A program made the position numbers and the translations under genes. A DNA stretch of 8,286 nucleotides from Acetobacteraceae bacterium (lineage in GTDB: Bacteria > Pseudomonadota > Alphaproteobacteria > Acetobacterales > Acetobacteraceae), in NCBI GenBank assembly GCA_027489135.1, contig JAIYAI010000587.1, positions 1 to 8,286 on the forward strand. Direction: 5' to 3'. Positions 7,339 through 8,286 of the stretch are shown here, piece by piece (the stretch's first letter is position 1; the number at the start of each line of letters is the position of its first letter). The notes under the pieces are model-generated. The model worked only from the letters and a program-made list of their open reading frames with translations, was not told the DNA's origin and searched no databases.

Positions 7339-7899
7339 CTAGAACTTCACCTGCGGCGCCGCCTGGATGAGGGCGCGCTCGGGCTCGGCCACCTCGAAGA
7401 AGGTGCGCGGCGTGAAGCCGAGCGAGCCGGCGAAGAACACCGCGGGGATCTGCTGGATCGCGCTGTTGTACTCGGCGACGGAGTTGTTGAAGAAGCGGCG
7501 CGCCGCGGCGATGCGGTTCTCGATGTCCGAGAGTTCGGACTGCAGCGAGAGGAAGTTCTGGTTGGCCTTCAGGTCCGGATAGGCCTCGGCCAGGGCGAAG
7601 AGGCGCCCGAGCGCCTGGCCCAGCGCGCCTTCGGCGGCTGCGGCCTGCTCGGGCGTCGCGGCCGAGACCGCGGCGTTGCGCGCCTTCACCACCGCCTCGA
7701 AGGTGCCGGCCTCATGCGCGGCGTAGCCCTTCACCGTCTCGACGAGGTTGGGGATCAGGTCGTGGCGCTGCTTGAGCTGGACATCGACGTCGGACCAGGA
7801 CTGGCCCGTGGTCTGCCGCAGCGCGACCAGCCGGTTGTAGACCACGACAAGCCACAGCACGAGCAGGACGAGGACGCCGAGAATGATCCAGCCGATCAT
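7339..7899 (-). CDS. lemA: LemA family protein
   Basis: This is a 186-residue membrane-anchored helical protein of the LemA family, whose biochemical role is not established. A single N-terminal membrane segment (about 3-20, WIILGVLVLLVLWLVVV) is followed by the family signature YNRLVALRQ and WSDVDVQLKQRHDLIPNLVETVKGYAAHE (35-63, shown here in part: DVQLKQRHDLIPNLV). Next comes a long helical region with LKANQNFLSLQSELSDIENRI, the family motif ARRFFNNSVAEYNSAIQQIP, and a C-terminal FFEVAE. The length is normal for the family (about 180-200). The ATG at 7899 has AGGGGG seven bases upstream. It is the first gene of a minus-strand pair with the M48 protease, a conserved neighbourhood that suggests a shared role in membrane-protein handling. 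It diverges from icd across 184 bases. Confidence 0.95.
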   Translation of the reverse strand: MIGWIILGVLVLLVLWLVVVYNRLVALRQTTGQSWSDVDVQLKQRHDLIPNLVETVKGYAAHEAGTFEAVVKARNAAVSAATPEQAAAAEGALGQALGRLFALAEAYPDLKANQNFLSLQSELSDIENRIAAARRFFNNSVAEYNSAIQQIPAVFFAGSLGFTPRTFFEVAEPERALIQAAPQVKF

Positions 7900-8008
7900 C
7901 GCAAAACCCCCTGAGGGAATGGTTCGGGGGGCAGTCTAGCCGCTCGCGCCCGCACGAACAGCCCGCGAGCCTCGCCGCGCCCTTGCCCCCGCCCTTGGCC
8001 GGTGCGAT

Positions 8009-8042
8009 GGTCCGCGCGCTTTCGCAGACCCCGGCGCGGACC
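8009..8042 (+). other. inverted repeat in the icd upstream region
   Basis: GGTCCGCGC (8009-8017) and GCGCGGACC (8034-8042) form a perfect 9-bp inverted repeat with a 16-base loop, ending 41 bases before the icd start. A competing 5-bp stem TGCGA (8003-8007)/TCGCA (8022-8026) overlaps it. It could be an operator or a leader hairpin, since the icd transcript start is not visible. The rest of the 184-base lemA-icd gap shows no clear promoter. Confidence 0.3.
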
Positions 8043-8083
8043 CTGGAGGGACTCGGTCGGCCGGGCCCACACCGAGGACAGCC

Positions 8084-8286
8084 ATGGCCGCCAAGATCAA
8101 GGTGAAGACCCCCGTCGTCGAGATGGACGGGGACGAGATGACACGCATCATCTGGCAGTTCATCAAGGACAGGCTGATCCTGCCCTATCTCGACATCGAC
8201 CTGAAGTACTACGACCTCGGGATCGAGTACCGCGACCAGACCGACGACCAGGTCACCGTGGACGCCGCCAACGCGACGAAGCAGTA
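8084..8286 (+). CDS. icd: NADP-dependent isocitrate dehydrogenase, 3'-truncated by window edge
   Basis: This cytoplasmic TCA-cycle enzyme oxidatively decarboxylates isocitrate to 2-oxoglutarate with NADP+. Only the first 67 codons are present, reaching the window end without a stop. The sequence opens MAAKIKVKTPVVEMDGDEMT, continues with RIIWQFIKDRLILPYLDIDL and KYYDLGIEYRDQTDDQVTVD, and breaks off after AANATKQY. This is the N-terminus of the eukaryote-like homodimeric class (about 405 residues) common in alphaproteobacteria, not the E. coli class. The MDGDEMTR segment belongs to the nucleotide/substrate-binding fold. ATG 8084 is preceded by GAGG (8074-8077) at six-base spacing. The gene diverges from lemA. 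The family identification is secure; the catalytic residues lie beyond the window. Confidence 0.96.
   Translation, partial: MAAKIKVKTPVVEMDGDEMTRIIWQFIKDRLILPYLDIDLKYYDLGIEYRDQTDDQVTVDAANATKQ

Noticed and set aside
6378..7370. Plus-strand open frame antisense to the M48 protease
   Set aside because: His/Arg/Gln-rich shadow; HELTH and membrane segments support the minus strand.
7249..7914. Plus-strand open frame antisense to lemA
   Set aside because: No motifs; LemA signature is complete on the minus strand.

Overview
The window is GC-rich bacterial chromosome with strong G/C third-codon bias. Gene content suggests an alphaproteobacterium, plausibly Acetobacteraceae/Rhodospirillales (Roseomonas-like): a eukaryote-like dimeric NADP-isocitrate dehydrogenase, a biliverdin-type bacteriophytochrome, a lemA-M48 pair and a small RTX protein. 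The taxonomy is an inference from these families, not a database match. Both ends cut through genes: asd at the left lacks its N-terminus, and icd at the right lacks most of its body.

Layout from left to right. Positions 1-873 (+) hold the 3' part of asd (aspartate-semialdehyde dehydrogenase). Convergent to it, 929-3226 (-), is a 765-residue bacteriophytochrome histidine kinase with PAS-GAF-PHY sensory domains and a NarX-type (HisKA_3/HATPase) transmitter. Diverging from it, 3399-4052 (+), is a NarL/LuxR-type response regulator, and together they look like one red/far-red light two-component system. Next, 4155-4721 (+), is an unrecognised 188-residue protein with a CCxxxCC cluster. Convergent to that, after two GC-rich hairpins, 4839-5654 (-) encodes a small RTX (nonapeptide-repeat) calcium-binding protein. 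Positions 5758-6018 (-) hold a small hypothetical protein whose coding signature continues upstream, across an in-frame amber codon, into a signal-peptide-like stretch, so it is probably a broken gene. Positions 6156-7289 (-) encode a membrane M48 (HtpX-like) metalloprotease and 7339-7899 (-) encodes LemA, the two forming a lemA-M48 operon. Diverging from lemA, from 8084 (+), is the start of icd.

Functionally this is core metabolism (asd, icd) flanking an accessory block: a light-responsive phosphorelay, a probably secreted RTX protein and a membrane quality-control pair. I see no tRNA, rRNA, CRISPR array, insertion sequence or prophage. The points most worth a second look are the phytochrome with a NarX-type transmitter and its divergent regulator, the amber-split gene behind the protease, and the cysteine-cluster protein beside the regulator. 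I did not find clear evidence of a wholly new system.
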